From Maniola hyperantus (lineage: Eukaryota; Arthropoda; Insecta; Lepidoptera; Nymphalidae), in NCBI RefSeq assembly GCF_902806685.2, contig NC_048557.2, positions 4,584,666-4,648,665 of the forward strand: a stretch of DNA of 64,000 bases, read 5' to 3'. The translations under genes and the position numbers were made by a program. This document shows, piece after piece, positions 38,001 through 42,271 of this stretch. The notes below the pieces were generated by a model. It did not search any database and was not told the DNA's origin. It was given only the letters and a program-made list of their open reading frames with translations. How positions within the stretch are numbered: the first letter of the stretch is position 1; every line of letters begins with the position of its first letter.

Positions 38001-38115
38001 AAGCTATAAGGGTTACTTACTTTTTACTTTCGTTAAACTGCTTCAAATCCTTTAAAAACGTCTCTTTATCGCGCGAATAGTTTCTCGATTTCGTATTTAT
38101 TTGGGATTTGGCCAT
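3583..38115 (-). CDS. Bap170: Bap170/ARID2, PBAP chromatin-remodelling subunit (34 exons seen, C-terminal end missing)
   Basis: Orthologue of fly Bap170 / vertebrate ARID2, the signature subunit of the PBAP/PBAF SWI/SNF complex, acting in the nucleus. I joined 34 exons by GT-AG boundaries and phase, giving about 1528 codons in one frame. Domain order matches the family: ARID (about 14-102), armadillo-like helices (about 120-530), RFX-type winged helix (about 580-660), a long Gln-rich linker, then two C2H2 fingers (1418-1475). The start ATG at 38115-38113 has A at -3 and G at +4, and a possible splice acceptor AG lies just upstream, so a 5' UTR exon may exist. The last exon ends in a donor at 3582, and the conserved tail that follows in ARID2 was not found to its left, so the gene is 3'-truncated by the window. 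Divergent from NAT10. Less certain parts: exon 28 and the 3' end of exon 30. Confidence 0.93.
4537..4851. mobile_element. GC-rich inverted-repeat element in the intron splitting zinc finger 1
   Basis: Ends are inverted: GGGGCACACGATGCGTTGCG on the left and CGCAACGTATCGTGTGCCCC on the right. Several internal copies of GTGCGGCGCCG-type words lie near both ends, typical of subterminal repeats in non-autonomous DNA transposons. It fills most of the intron between exons 33 and 32 and is far richer in GC than its surroundings. Confidence 0.8.
5191..5378. mobile_element. MITE of the GTAC-target family
   Basis: Starts AGTACGCGGCCAAAAGTGATG after a GTAC and ends CATCACTTTCGGCCGCGTAC. Internal arms GTAGAGCACTGTCTCAGTCG and GACAGAGACAACGCTC.CTCTAC are also inverted, so the whole unit folds on itself. 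Other copies: 12455-12765 (interrupted), 29325-29516, 47176-47280 (partial) and 55633-55814. Confidence 0.8.
5385..5620 (+). repeat. Partial copy of the long 'CTTGGCCGG'-ended dispersed repeat
   Basis: Matches the middle of the roughly 430-bp family seen complete at 42498-42925, including AAGTGGGGTATCATAT and CAAAACAGATTTTTATT, but lacks both usual ends. Confidence 0.65.
5715..5830. mobile_element. Short hairpin element next to the exon 31 donor
   Basis: Left arm GGCTCCTGCGGTAGTGGAGC and the following CGTGCGGGAGGG are mirrored by CCTCCCGCACCGCTCCACTACCGCAGGAACC on the right. A small internal palindrome (GACAGTTGTCAC) lies between. It starts 38 bases downstream of the exon 31 splice donor on the Bap170 strand. 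Confidence 0.75.
5869..8383 (-). CDS. Bap170: Bap170 exons 28-31: Gln/Asn-rich linker
   Basis: Exons 8282-8383, 6784-6982, 6310-6533 and 5869-5976, about residues 1180-1390. Composition is strongly Gln/Asn/Thr/Val. Exons 29 and 30 carry repeated N-Q-Q-[IL] units (SNQQIIQG, GNQQLLQGNQQII, SNNQQIIMN). Exon 28 is the least certain: its donor at 8281 is GTTCAT, and an internal GTGAAA could be used instead. Exon 30 has two in-phase donor choices, after 6310 (GTAACC) or after 6340 (GTTAGT), both weak. Exon 31 begins KGQQPVMRQV and ends before a hairpin repeat. All boundaries are read from sequence only. Confidence 0.7.
6983..8281. other. Bap170 intron 28 with a hairpin element
   Basis: Contains one inverted repeat at about 7025-7180, with arms GAACTCACTCGCCATTTTTG...TCAACTGTCATGTCAAAA against the reverse complement at 7113-7170. 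Related arms appear near 5120-5180, 19760-19840 and 50730-50890. The rest is AT-rich; a minus-strand open frame at 8059-8256 was not accepted as an exon. Confidence 0.6.
9115..9301. mobile_element. Inverted-repeat element with CCCGTTCCCACTTGTCGTC ends
   Basis: The left end CCCGTTCCCACTTGTCGTC is matched inverted by GACGACAAGTAGGAACGGG on the right. About 185 bp with no coding content. A related end is visible near 22903-22925. Confidence 0.75.
9439..9588. mobile_element. MITE with near-perfect 50-60 bp arms and TA ends
   Basis: The arms begin TACCCTCTAACAAATAAACC and are mirrored at the right end, then continue through AACTATTCCAGCGC and GTATAACT to the inner ACAAAACAGAGTAT. The outer TA on both sides fits a TA target site, as used by Tc1/mariner-type elements; the family is inferred. 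Confidence 0.82.
9706..10143. mobile_element. Larger inverted-repeat element, about 430 bp
   Basis: Left end AAGGAAGTGGTCCGACCGCC pairs with GGCGGTCGGACCACTGCCTT on the right. The interior has many short CGCTCAGCGA / TCGCTGAGCG words in both orientations, a typical subterminal pattern. Open frames across it on both strands are composition artefacts. Confidence 0.78.
11040..17658 (-). CDS. Bap170: Bap170 exons 22-27: Gln-rich transactivation-like linker
   Basis: Exons 17569-17658, 14968-15075, 14096-14198, 13398-13475, 12308-12405 and 11040-11129, about residues 991-1179. Exon 22 is Ala-rich with an acidic end (LEDEDDL). Exon 23 is made of VQQPTLQ-type heptads (21-bp units), and the same heptad opens exon 24. 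A second, dead copy of exon 23 lies 19 bases downstream of it (14841-14948). Exon 25 is rich in Met and Gln, exon 26 holds a KTIIIVQGTGGG stretch, and exon 27 is short and Gln-ended (TQQQIIQ). These exons have no outside family motif. The support is splice sites, unbroken phase and composition like the ARID2 linker. Confidence 0.78.
11285..11476. mobile_element. Element with about 48-bp perfect inverted termini
   Basis: TGTCCCGGCTGTACTCACGT and the following CTAGTCGACGTTAGCCCGACTAGT are mirrored exactly at 11418-11463. The adjoining AAATAATAT is also mirrored. The 70-bp middle is GC-rich and unique in this window. High arm identity suggests a young insertion. Confidence 0.82.
11495..11810. 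repeat. LINE/SINE-like tail repeat and a short hairpin
   Basis: 11495-11705 is a copy of a dispersed family with GCATGCCAAATTTCAGCCCG and a CAGT tetranucleotide tail (other copies 21530-21720, 23300-23515, 31795-32005, 33270-33505, 48475-48665). At 11716-11810 a small hairpin has the ends TAATGGGGATCCACA and TGTGGATCCCCACTGTTA. Confidence 0.65.
12455..12765. mobile_element. Interrupted MITE of the GTAC-target family
   Basis: Left end GGACGCGGCCGAAAGTTATG and right end CTAAAGGCCGATGTACGTAA resemble the family at 5191-5378. About 170 AT-rich bases ending in a (TTTA)n run at 12634-12655 split it after the left arm, probably a later insertion. Confidence 0.6.
13976..14054. repeat. (ATG)n microsatellite
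   Basis: Imperfect ATG/GATGAT trinucleotide run about 40 bases from the exon 24 donor. It creates spurious open frames of Met or Ile on the two strands. Confidence 0.9.
14231..14757. mobile_element. Inverted-repeat MITE split by a retrotransposon-like insertion
   Basis: Ends TTTGTACACTTATCCGTGAT and ATCACGGATGAGTGCACAAA are inverted copies. The same family, with CCGAATACGGATGAGTGCAC, is at about 22665-22798 and 29270-29584. Inside, 14271-14550 is an unrelated 280-bp segment bounded by GGATCCGTCAAAAAT at 14256-14270 and again at 14551-14565, a 15-bp target-site duplication. Confidence 0.82.
14271..14550. mobile_element. Retrotransposon fragment inserted in the MITE
   Basis: Flanked by a 15-bp direct duplication, the length expected from target-primed reverse transcription. 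Its last 90 bases (from about 14461, CAAGAGCAAGTACCGAACG) recur at 20778-20865 inside another repeat. No intact coding frame. The family is not identified. Confidence 0.7.
14841..14948 (-). pseudogene. Dead tandem copy of Bap170 exon 23
   Basis: This 108-base segment is a near copy of exon 23 (14968-15075), including its acceptor (tail TCAAG) and its donor (GCAG|GTATGG). The duplicated unit is 127 bp. Read in the exon's frame, it has two stop codons: CAA to TAA in the third heptad and CAG to TAG near the end. Only 19 bases separate it from the live exon, too short for a functional intron. It is best read as a relic exon that splicing must skip. Confidence 0.85.
15076..17568. other. Bap170 intron 22 with several elements
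   Basis: Holds two MITEs of one family (about 15150-15310 and 16246-16411; a third copy at 61187-61340) with ends like GTACACAATCTCTAAACTAA and a conserved CTTGCGGAAAAGGATAG centre; an inverted-repeat element at 15589-15804 with TCCTCTATAAAAGAT ends; a CTGA-tailed repeat near 16140-16210; a repeat with GTCC/GTCTGTC core at about 16720-16980; and a poly-C run at 17450-17463. Confidence 0.65.
17964..18272 (-). mobile_element. tRNA-derived SINE, near full length, beside the exon 21 donor
   Basis: Head has polymerase III box A-like TAGCCTAGTGGTTAGGACG and a box B region (GGTTTGGTCCCGG), a body with CACCTTTGAGAACATTATGG, and a (CATGAT)n tail. Same strand as Bap170, its head starting at intron position +12. 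Other copies: 32022-32263, 53421-53728 and parts at 33520-33775, 36092-36194, 37660-37770 and 55122-55254. Confidence 0.88.
18284..18760 (-). CDS. Bap170: Bap170 exon 21: decapeptide-repeat exon with NLS-like and sumoylation-type motifs
   Basis: At 477 bases this is the largest exon, residues 832-990, entering and leaving in phase 0. Residues 898-947 form about five copies of a ten-residue unit of the form Q-[ILF]-K-N-[DE]-Q-x-Q-x-x (QIKNEQGQLI, QIKNDQGQII, then drifted copies). Hydrophobic-K-x-E motifs occur at K877 (VKSE), K900 (IKNE), K959 (VKSE) and K984 (MKIE), and IKND/LKND/FKND variants recur inside the repeat. A basic run, PPSKKMKIE, near the end resembles a monopartite nuclear localisation signal. 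The function of the repeat is unknown to me. A SINE begins 12 bases into the intron after the donor. Confidence 0.88.
18832..19233 (+). repeat. Long 'CTTGGCCGG'-ended dispersed repeat, near full length
   Basis: Starts GGGTCCCGTACCTCAAAAGG and ends GACTCGCACTTGGTCGGTTT. Contains TAGGGTACTTCCCGTTGACC and TGGGGTATCATATGAAGGGC. About 400 bp and non-coding. This is the commonest repeat in the window. Confidence 0.8.
19344..25699 (-). CDS. Bap170: Bap170 exons 16-20: Gln-rich linker with conserved SLIKHLL motif
   Basis: Exons 25577-25699, 23097-23174, 21871-21963, 19495-19525 and 19344-19399 encode about residues 705-831. Exon 16 contains NTSLIKHLLAHK, which matches the short SSLIKQLLLPK motif of ARID2 and anchors this region as real coding sequence. 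Exons 17 and 18 are rich in Gln, Thr and Gly (QRQQSQQRVG; PGGGVTTNQN). Exon 19 is only 31 bases long, but its splice sites and phase (enter 0, leave 1) join exon 20 in frame (EEPVQIQIDEQAQLT). An internal GTAAGC in exon 16 could act as an alternative donor. Intrinsic disorder is likely. Confidence 0.82.
19526..21870. other. Bap170 intron 18: GC-rich element and repeat tails
   Basis: 20060-20640 is a GC-rich block with long open frames on both strands and no domain I recognise, probably part of a retrotransposon. It is followed at about 20718-21120 by a repeat like 16720-16980 but interrupted by the 14461-14549 segment. 21530-21720 is a CAGCCTGATCCGTCCAG-type tail repeat. A fragment of the 'CTTGGCCGG' end lies near 19600-19662. 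Confidence 0.55.
22665..22798. mobile_element. Short MITE with GCGTTTGTGCACTCATCCGT ends
   Basis: Left end GCGTTTGTGCACTCATCCGT plus ATTCGGTTCGTATT is mirrored at the right end. Same family as 14231-14757 and 29270-29584. Confidence 0.82.
23175..25576. other. Bap170 intron 16: repeats, one long-armed element
   Basis: 23300-23515 is a CAGT-tailed repeat; 23655-24245 carries ends of the 'CCGGCCAAGTGCGA' family with a GACGGACAGACAGA run; 24610-24720 is a fragment related to the element at 27556-27802; 24950-25361 is an inverted-repeat element. Open frames of 80-110 codons at 23776-24595 are low-complexity and not accepted. Confidence 0.6.
24950..25361. mobile_element. Inverted-repeat element with about 75-bp arms
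   Basis: Left arm ATGAGAAAGTTTCAGGGCGA, running on through GATGGCGCTG and ACTGCACCCACTAAAAA, is mirrored at 25287-25361. About 260 bp between the arms without a coding frame. Non-autonomous DNA transposon, family unknown. Confidence 0.8.
25852..26272 (-). repeat. Arm A of a long inverted repeat (retrotransposon-like, GC-rich)
   Basis: The reverse complement of this segment matches 30796-31205 over about 410 bases with few mismatches, for example GCTGTAGCGGCC, CCAGGCGGAGCTTCGCGCTCGCC and CACGGCCTCGGGGGCGTACG. It lies in Bap170 intron 15. Probably two insertions of the same element in opposite orientation. Confidence 0.85.
27446..30228 (-). CDS. Bap170: Bap170 exons 12-15: linker and RFX-type winged-helix domain
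   Basis: Exon 12 (30088-30228) is a Pro/Thr/Gln linker. Exon 13 (29066-29235) starts ENEHFVQAWLRATYE and contains DVYRQYLTCCTKLSRKG, matching the RFX DNA-binding domain of ARID2. Exon 14 (27958-28076) completes it with a TVFGGTVGPN segment and HVYIGIRLK. Exon 15 (27446-27531) is a Pro-rich linker. RFX domains are winged helices, and in ARID2 this one is thought to help chromatin binding. The four exons lie between two inverted copies of a 0.4-kb repeat (25852-26272 and 30796-31205). A plus-strand RTE-type LINE fragment sits in the intron between exons 13 and 14. Confidence 0.93.
27556..27802. mobile_element. MITE with AGGGTCTTGGACTGTAGTAA ends
   Basis: Left AGGGTCTTGGACTGTAGTAA and right TTACTACAGTGCAAGACCCT are inverted, with arms continuing through the CACGTCATTTTA and ACTACCGCT segments (about 90 bp). 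The middle is almost pure A/T. Related pieces: 24610-24720, 26560-26635 and 41300-41600. Confidence 0.85.
28246..28640 (+). mobile_element. Decayed RTE-type LINE reverse-transcriptase end
   Basis: Broken plus-strand reading gives INALKMWCCRRMLGVSWTEF and then, after frameshifts, segments like KFFGYVSRRQS, RDGPTI and VGGTVHECTRLSA, the usual C-terminal block of RTE-clade reverse transcriptases. It lies antisense within Bap170 intron 13. No complete frame remains. Confidence 0.75.
28860..28982 (+). repeat. Repeat shared with 1252-1400
   Basis: AAAATCTTAACGTC.AGCAATAAGGTCT, CATTTCATTGGTGTA and TCGGCGTTAGGTT occur here and in the reverse complement of 1252-1400. It directly follows the RTE-type fragment and may be its tail. 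Confidence 0.65.
29270..29584. mobile_element. MITE carrying a nested MITE of the GTAC family
   Basis: Outer ends TTTGTGCACTCATCCGTGA and CGGATGAGTGCACAAACG belong to the 14231-14757 family. Between them, 29325-29516 is a complete GTAC-family MITE (AGTACGCGGCCAAAAGTGAT ... CACTTTCGGCCGCGTACT) bracketed by GTAC. The outer family has a single GTAC at this point in the copy near 14577. Confidence 0.82.
29745..30050. repeat. Dispersed repeat tails
   Basis: 29745-29945 is a copy of the family with AAAATCCCGTGGGA, CCGGGATAAAAAGTAGCCTA and a GCATTTATAATA end. Others occur at 10690-10870, 26630-26835, 34498-34715, 35160-35372, 40795-40990, 48880-49060, 49460-49630 and 53860-54065. It adjoins the 'CTTGGCC' end of the other repeat at 29950-30043. 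Confidence 0.7.
30796..31205 (+). repeat. Arm B of a long inverted repeat
   Basis: Inverted partner of 25852-26272, lying in Bap170 intron 11. A further 300 bases to its left (30470-30795) may belong to the same element. Contains GGCGAGCGCGAAGCTCCGCC and CGTACGCCCCCGAGGCCGTG. No intact frame. Confidence 0.85.
31628..36415 (-). CDS. Bap170: Bap170 exons 5-11: armadillo-like helical region
   Basis: Exons 36206-36415, 35533-35777, 34755-34936, 33818-33911, 33019-33180, 32319-32483 and 31628-31744 encode about residues 141-532. Segments align with ARID2: SLLSPMPNEQDFAVNVCTVL, QRVLQIASIVRSLSF, and LRQSGLDTLGNVSTELI. In the family this helical repeat region serves as a protein-interaction scaffold within PBAP/PBAF. 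Exon 6 carries an acidic patch (GEEEDDSLE). Exon 9 uses an unusual donor, GTTTGA, directly after an in-frame AAG. Exon 11 runs into a Pro/Gln-rich linker (SEAPPHQAPATQ). All junction phases close without frameshift. Confidence 0.92.
32022..32263 (+). mobile_element. tRNA-derived SINE with intact box A and box B
   Basis: GATAGCCTAGTGGTTAGGAC and GGGTTCGATCCCGGGC give polymerase III boxes A and B; the tail is (GATGAT)n. It lacks part of the body present in 17964-18272. It lies antisense in Bap170 intron 10, ending 56 bases from exon 10. Confidence 0.88.
33270..33775. repeat. CAGT-tailed repeat followed by a decayed SINE
   Basis: 33270-33505 matches the GCCAAATTTCAGCCCGATCC tail family, with (CAGT)n at 33460-33480. 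33520-33775 is a diverged minus-strand SINE lacking a good box B. Confidence 0.7.
33912..34754. other. Bap170 intron 7: small hairpins and a LINE-like tail
   Basis: Hairpins at about 34115-34170 (TTGAATAATGGAAC / GTTCCATTATTCAA), 34272-34306 (ATTGGCAGAGGAT / ATCCTCTGCCAAT) and 34388-34440 (CACTGATGCCTA / TAGGCATCAGTG), plus a tail repeat at 34498-34715. Confidence 0.6.
35936..36194 (+). mobile_element. RTE-type LINE fragment fused to a SINE end
   Basis: 35960-36090 reads, with a break, as RNEELRRRTRVTDIAQQLAK then QWAGHIVRKTDR and KVLEWRPRTG, a common RTE reverse-transcriptase C-terminal block. From 36092 it turns into the 3' half of the tRNA-derived SINE, ending GATCATGAT at 36194, 12 bases from the exon 5 splice donor. 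Confidence 0.75.
36449..36615. repeat. LINE 3'-end repeat shared with 47366-47525
   Basis: GGTTCGGAATGCC, CGAGAAGAACCAGCAAGAAA and CTCGGCGGTTGCTCTTT recur in both. At 47366-47786 the block continues into a recognisable LINE coding end, so this copy is probably a truncated 3' end of that family. An (AATAG)n run begins it. Confidence 0.7.
36645..38115 (-). CDS. Bap170: Bap170 exons 1-4: ARID DNA-binding domain
   Basis: Exons 38021-38115, 37830-37920, 36985-37094 and 36645-36769 encode residues 1 to about 140. They hold the ARID fold: a first helix with FLKDLKQFNES, the conserved IP..NG.D.DLYLLYSLV segment, QQRGG, a tryptophan at 69 (NWESFLRQL), and the closing YLEKYEK motif at 96-102 that is characteristic of ARID2. 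An acidic stretch (LDDDNDMDED) and an Arg/Gly-rich stretch (RRGRGGGM) follow. The ARID helix-turn-helix domain binds DNA with little sequence specificity. Exon phases 2-0-2-1 all join cleanly. The introns between them are short and mostly repeat-poor, except the 735-bp intron 2 with a decayed SINE head. Confidence 0.95.
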
Positions 38116-38775
38116 TTCTGCACTATACAAAGTGGCGAAGAAGCAAGCAGGATTTACTAATGCAAACACACTTTGGCTTTTAAGTAAGCGACTCTATTTA
38201 CGAACAAACTAATCACGAAACATGATAATACATTTAAATAATGATTTACCAATTGTTTTAAATGATTTAATTAGAAAAGCTTTGCCCTGAACTAAAGTAG
38301 AATTTCACGCCTTTGACGCTTTGACGGCGTTCCGCGTTTGACATTGACAGTGACAGCAGCGTGCTGAACGGAGAGACGGGTAACATTGATATTAAGTGTC
38401 ATAGCGCACAGTCGACCGATATAAGAAGTCATCTTGTGTATATGCGCACGGAGTTGCCGGTCTTCCGGGCAACCTTGCTAGTTGCTGGGCAGTGGCAACT
38501 CGCAGGCAACTCTTTCCATTGACCCTGTTGACTTACGCGTGACTATAATATGCTTCTAAAGTTACCCGTCATCACCGAACTCTAATGAGGTTCTGTGTAT
38601 CCATAATTTATCACTGTCACCCACAGCGTCTGTCAGTGTCAATTCTACAATTTTGTCTGTGGTTTTGTCTATGAAAATTGCTGTGGGTGGAAAATTGTAA
38701 ACAGACATGCGGTTTTAGGTTATAAAAACCTAAATTAATTTAACTTTTATAAAGGTGTTAGAATACACTTCAAAC
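38116..38775. promoter_or_regulatory. Divergent promoter region between Bap170 and NAT10
   Basis: These 660 bases separate the two start codons, so both transcripts must start here or in leader exons here. I see no TATA box at a convincing place and no motif I would name. The segment is relatively GC-richer around 38300-38560 and has no recognisable transposon, unlike every other non-coding stretch of this length nearby. The short imperfect repeats GTTGCCGG / GGGCAACC / GGCAACTC occur at 38453-38512. Confidence 0.6.
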
Positions 38776-41700
38776 ATGGTGAAGAAAAAAATAGATAACC
38801 GTATAAGGGTTATGATAGAAAATGGGGTGAAGCTAGGCCACCGAACTATGTTTCTCCTGGTAGGAGACAAAAGCAGGGATCAAGTAAGTTCATATATTAT
38901 TACCAGAAACTACTAAAAGACGAGAGTTAGGTATTATACTTATCTACTGGAAAAGACATGCCGCCAAGCTATGCTGCGTAGAAACCAATTAGGGGTATTG
39001 GTTCCCCTCCAAGCTAGCCTGCTTTTATCTTAGACTATCATCACCACTAGGTAAGATCGAATCGTATAAAAAAAGCATAGTAAACATGTCAAAGAAGTCA
39101 TACTTTTGCCACAGTATACACAGTAATCCAACGCCTTTGATCTCATGGTAAATGACTACCACGACTTAGCCAGGATCCCAACAGTCCCGTTAATACTGAG
39201 ACCGTCTCGGGTCGCTCCCTTGCCGCACGATTGCTCTGTCTAGATAGCTTCGTTGAACCTCTGTAGGTAATAACATGTCTATCCTTACTCTGCTTTTCCT
39301 AGTGTAGGGTCCACTGGTAAAATTTTATGTAATGTACAGGTAAGCAAATATACACCTAGCTAGTCACTTATCACCATGACTTGTAATTTGTAGTTGTACT
39401 AAATACTTATACTTGTACCAATACTTTTTTGAATAATAAACAATATGTTATTATTATTATAGCTTGCTGGCTTGTTAACTTGTTGAGTAAAGAGTATATC
39501 TAGATAACAATATTTGTATTGAACATTTGAGAATGCTGAACGGCTCTTCCAATATTCTGTCATGTATGTTCTTGTAAGTCCTACTTGTGTTTAAGTTATC
39601 CAAGTGATTTATAAGTCTATGATTTTGTTTTTAATTTACTGTTTATGATTGTTTCAGGTACCTATTTTATATGACATGCTTGTTAAGTCAACAGTAAAAG
39701 CGAGGCCTACAGTGTTATGGTGCTACAAGAATAAAGACGAAGCTATCAGCAAGTGAGTTCAAGTTTTCTTGATTTAATTAATCTTCTTCCGGCTTTGATA
39801 ATGCTGTTGATGTTAATTAGTGTTATTAACCTTAATAATTATACTTATTAAGGTCCTGTACCTCAAAAGGAAAAAGGAACCCTTTTTGTCTTTCTGTCTG
39901 TCAGTCTGTCTGTTATTGTGTCTGTCAAGAAAACCTATAGGGTACTTCCCGTTGACCTAGAATCATGAAATTTGGCAGGTAGGTAAGTCTTATAGCTAAC
40001 ATTTGGGGAAAAACCTGAAAACCGTGAATTTAGGGTTGCATCACACAAAAAAAAATTAAATTGTGGTCATGAACTAATAATTACTTAGTATTTTCAATTT
40101 TCGAAGTAAGATAACTATATCAAGTGGGGTATCATATAAAAGGGCTTCACCTGTGCAATCTAATTCAGATTTTTATTTATTTTAATGCATCATAGCTTTA
40201 GAATTATCATGCAAAATGTCGAAAAAATACGACTGTAGCACGGAATCCTCGTTGCGCGAGCCTGACTCGCACTTAGCCGGTTTTTTCTATTTCTCTTACT
40301 ATGTTTAATCATAATTATTTTGATTTTAGTCATGGACGTAAGAGAGCAAAGAAGATAGCAGCTGGTAAACTGGAAGTGTCAGAAGAATCTCTATTCGACT
40401 CGTTCAGGGTAGCTACAACAATACATGGACGATACTACTCTGAGAGCCATGCTATGCTTGGACAGACTTATGGTGTGTGTGTTTTACAAGTAAGTCTTCT
40501 ATATATATATTATGAAAGGAAAAGCTGACTGTCTGACTGATCTATCAAAGCACAGCTCAAACTACTGAACGGATCAGGTTGTTTGGTGTGCAGATACCTG
40601 TTATGACATCTGCTAAGAAAGGGTCTTTGAATTACAATCCCAAAGGGGGAGAAAAAAGGGGTTTAAAGATTATTTAGTCCCGTATGGCAACTGTATGGCA
40701 ACACCAACAATATAATTTCAAATCAATTGTATGAACAATATATGCCAATGCATAAAAAATGAACAGACACAAAAATTTCTTCTGTTTTATACCTAGCTAG
40801 TTATGCCCGCGACTTCGTCCGCGTGGATTTACATTTTTTTAAATTCCGCGGCAACTCCTTGATTTTCCGAGATAAAAAGTATGTGTTAATCCAGGATATA
40901 ATCGCCATTCCAAATTTCATCCAAATCCGTTCAGCCGTTTTTGCGTGATTGAGTAACAAACATCCACACTTTCACATATAAAATATTATTCCAGTAACTA
41001 GATGGGTATACTTTTTTATATAATATTTTAACAGGACTTTGAAGCCCTAACACCAAACTTGATGGCTCGCACAATAGAAACAGTAGAAGGAGGTGGTCTT
41101 ATTATATTCCTGCTCAAAACTATGGACTCCTTGAGGCAATTGCACTCTATCACTATGGATGTGCATTCAAGGTATTATTAGAAATAAATAGTTAATCAAG
41201 AAAAGGTACGTAGTGCCCCGTCCTTTAGTTTGGCTTTTTGGCTGGTAGTTAACAATTAAATTTTAAGTTACACATAGTTTTTTTTTACTTATCATATCAA
41301 TAGGGTCTTGGACTGTAGTAGGTAATAAAATGTCGTGAATTTTTGTATAGCGGTAGTTTATGGGGCTAGAATTCATTACTAAAGGGAATATTTTAAAAAA
41401 TCATGATTTTTATTCATTTTTAAAATAATTAATTTTTTAACGTCAGCTGTACAGTAAGCGATTAATGACGTCACATGGCGTAAACGACAAATATTTTTCA
41501 GTTTTTCACCTTCCGCTCACGTTAAAAATAAATAAAAATCATGATTTCTCTTTTAATTTATTTTAAAAAAAAATATTCTCTTTGATAATTAATTCGGTTG
41601 ATGATTATGATGATGATGATGATTTCTTGCACGATGGCACCAAGTACGGAACCCTTCCTGTGCGAGTCTGACTCACACTTGACCGATTTTTTTGTTTTTC

Positions 41701-42271
41701 ATCTAGATTCAAAACAGAAGCGTACGACACAGTAGTGAATCGTTTTAACGAGCGGTTTCTATTATCACTAGCTGATAACCCGAGATGTCTTGTTCTGGAT
41801 GACGCGCTGACAGTCCTGCCTATATCCTCGAAAACTGCTCAAATCGAACCTGTTGATGCTGTTCCAGAGGTAAATAACATTCTGATATTTCAGGATTTAA
41901 TGTTTGCTAAGCTATTTCACAAAATAGCCGCGACTTACAAAGTAGTCGTTTGGTTTTTCGTAAATTTTCATATTCATAGTAGTTTCATAGATATTATGTT
42001 CCCGACAGTGAGCTTCTAATTATATGGCTTATATATTTAGAGGAAAAGGCAATTATTTAAAAGTCATAGATACAATATTAATGTACCTACATAGGTAATA
42101 AGATAATGATAATATTATTTTTTTTCAGCGAGTAAATCCAAAACTGACAGAACTAGTGTCATCCCTGTCCGACACCCCGCCCGTTGGTCCTTTAGTGGCT
42201 CTCTGTCGCACGTACGAACAGGCGACAGCGCTAGTTGCGCTCATCAACACTTTGGCTGACAAACAATCCAG
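38776..42271 (+). CDS. NAT10: NAT10 exons 1-6: N-terminal region
   Basis: Exons 38776-38883, 39658-39752, 40330-40489, 41035-41171, 41707-41869 and 42129-42271, residues 1-268. Conserved blocks include TVKARPTVLWCYKN, GVCVLQDFEALTPN, ARTIETVEGGGLI, TMDVHSR and RFNERFLLSL, all close to human NAT10. Intron 2 holds one dispersed repeat and intron 6 holds another copy of it in the opposite orientation. The last exon ends inside an Arg codon that exon 7 completes. Confidence 0.96.
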
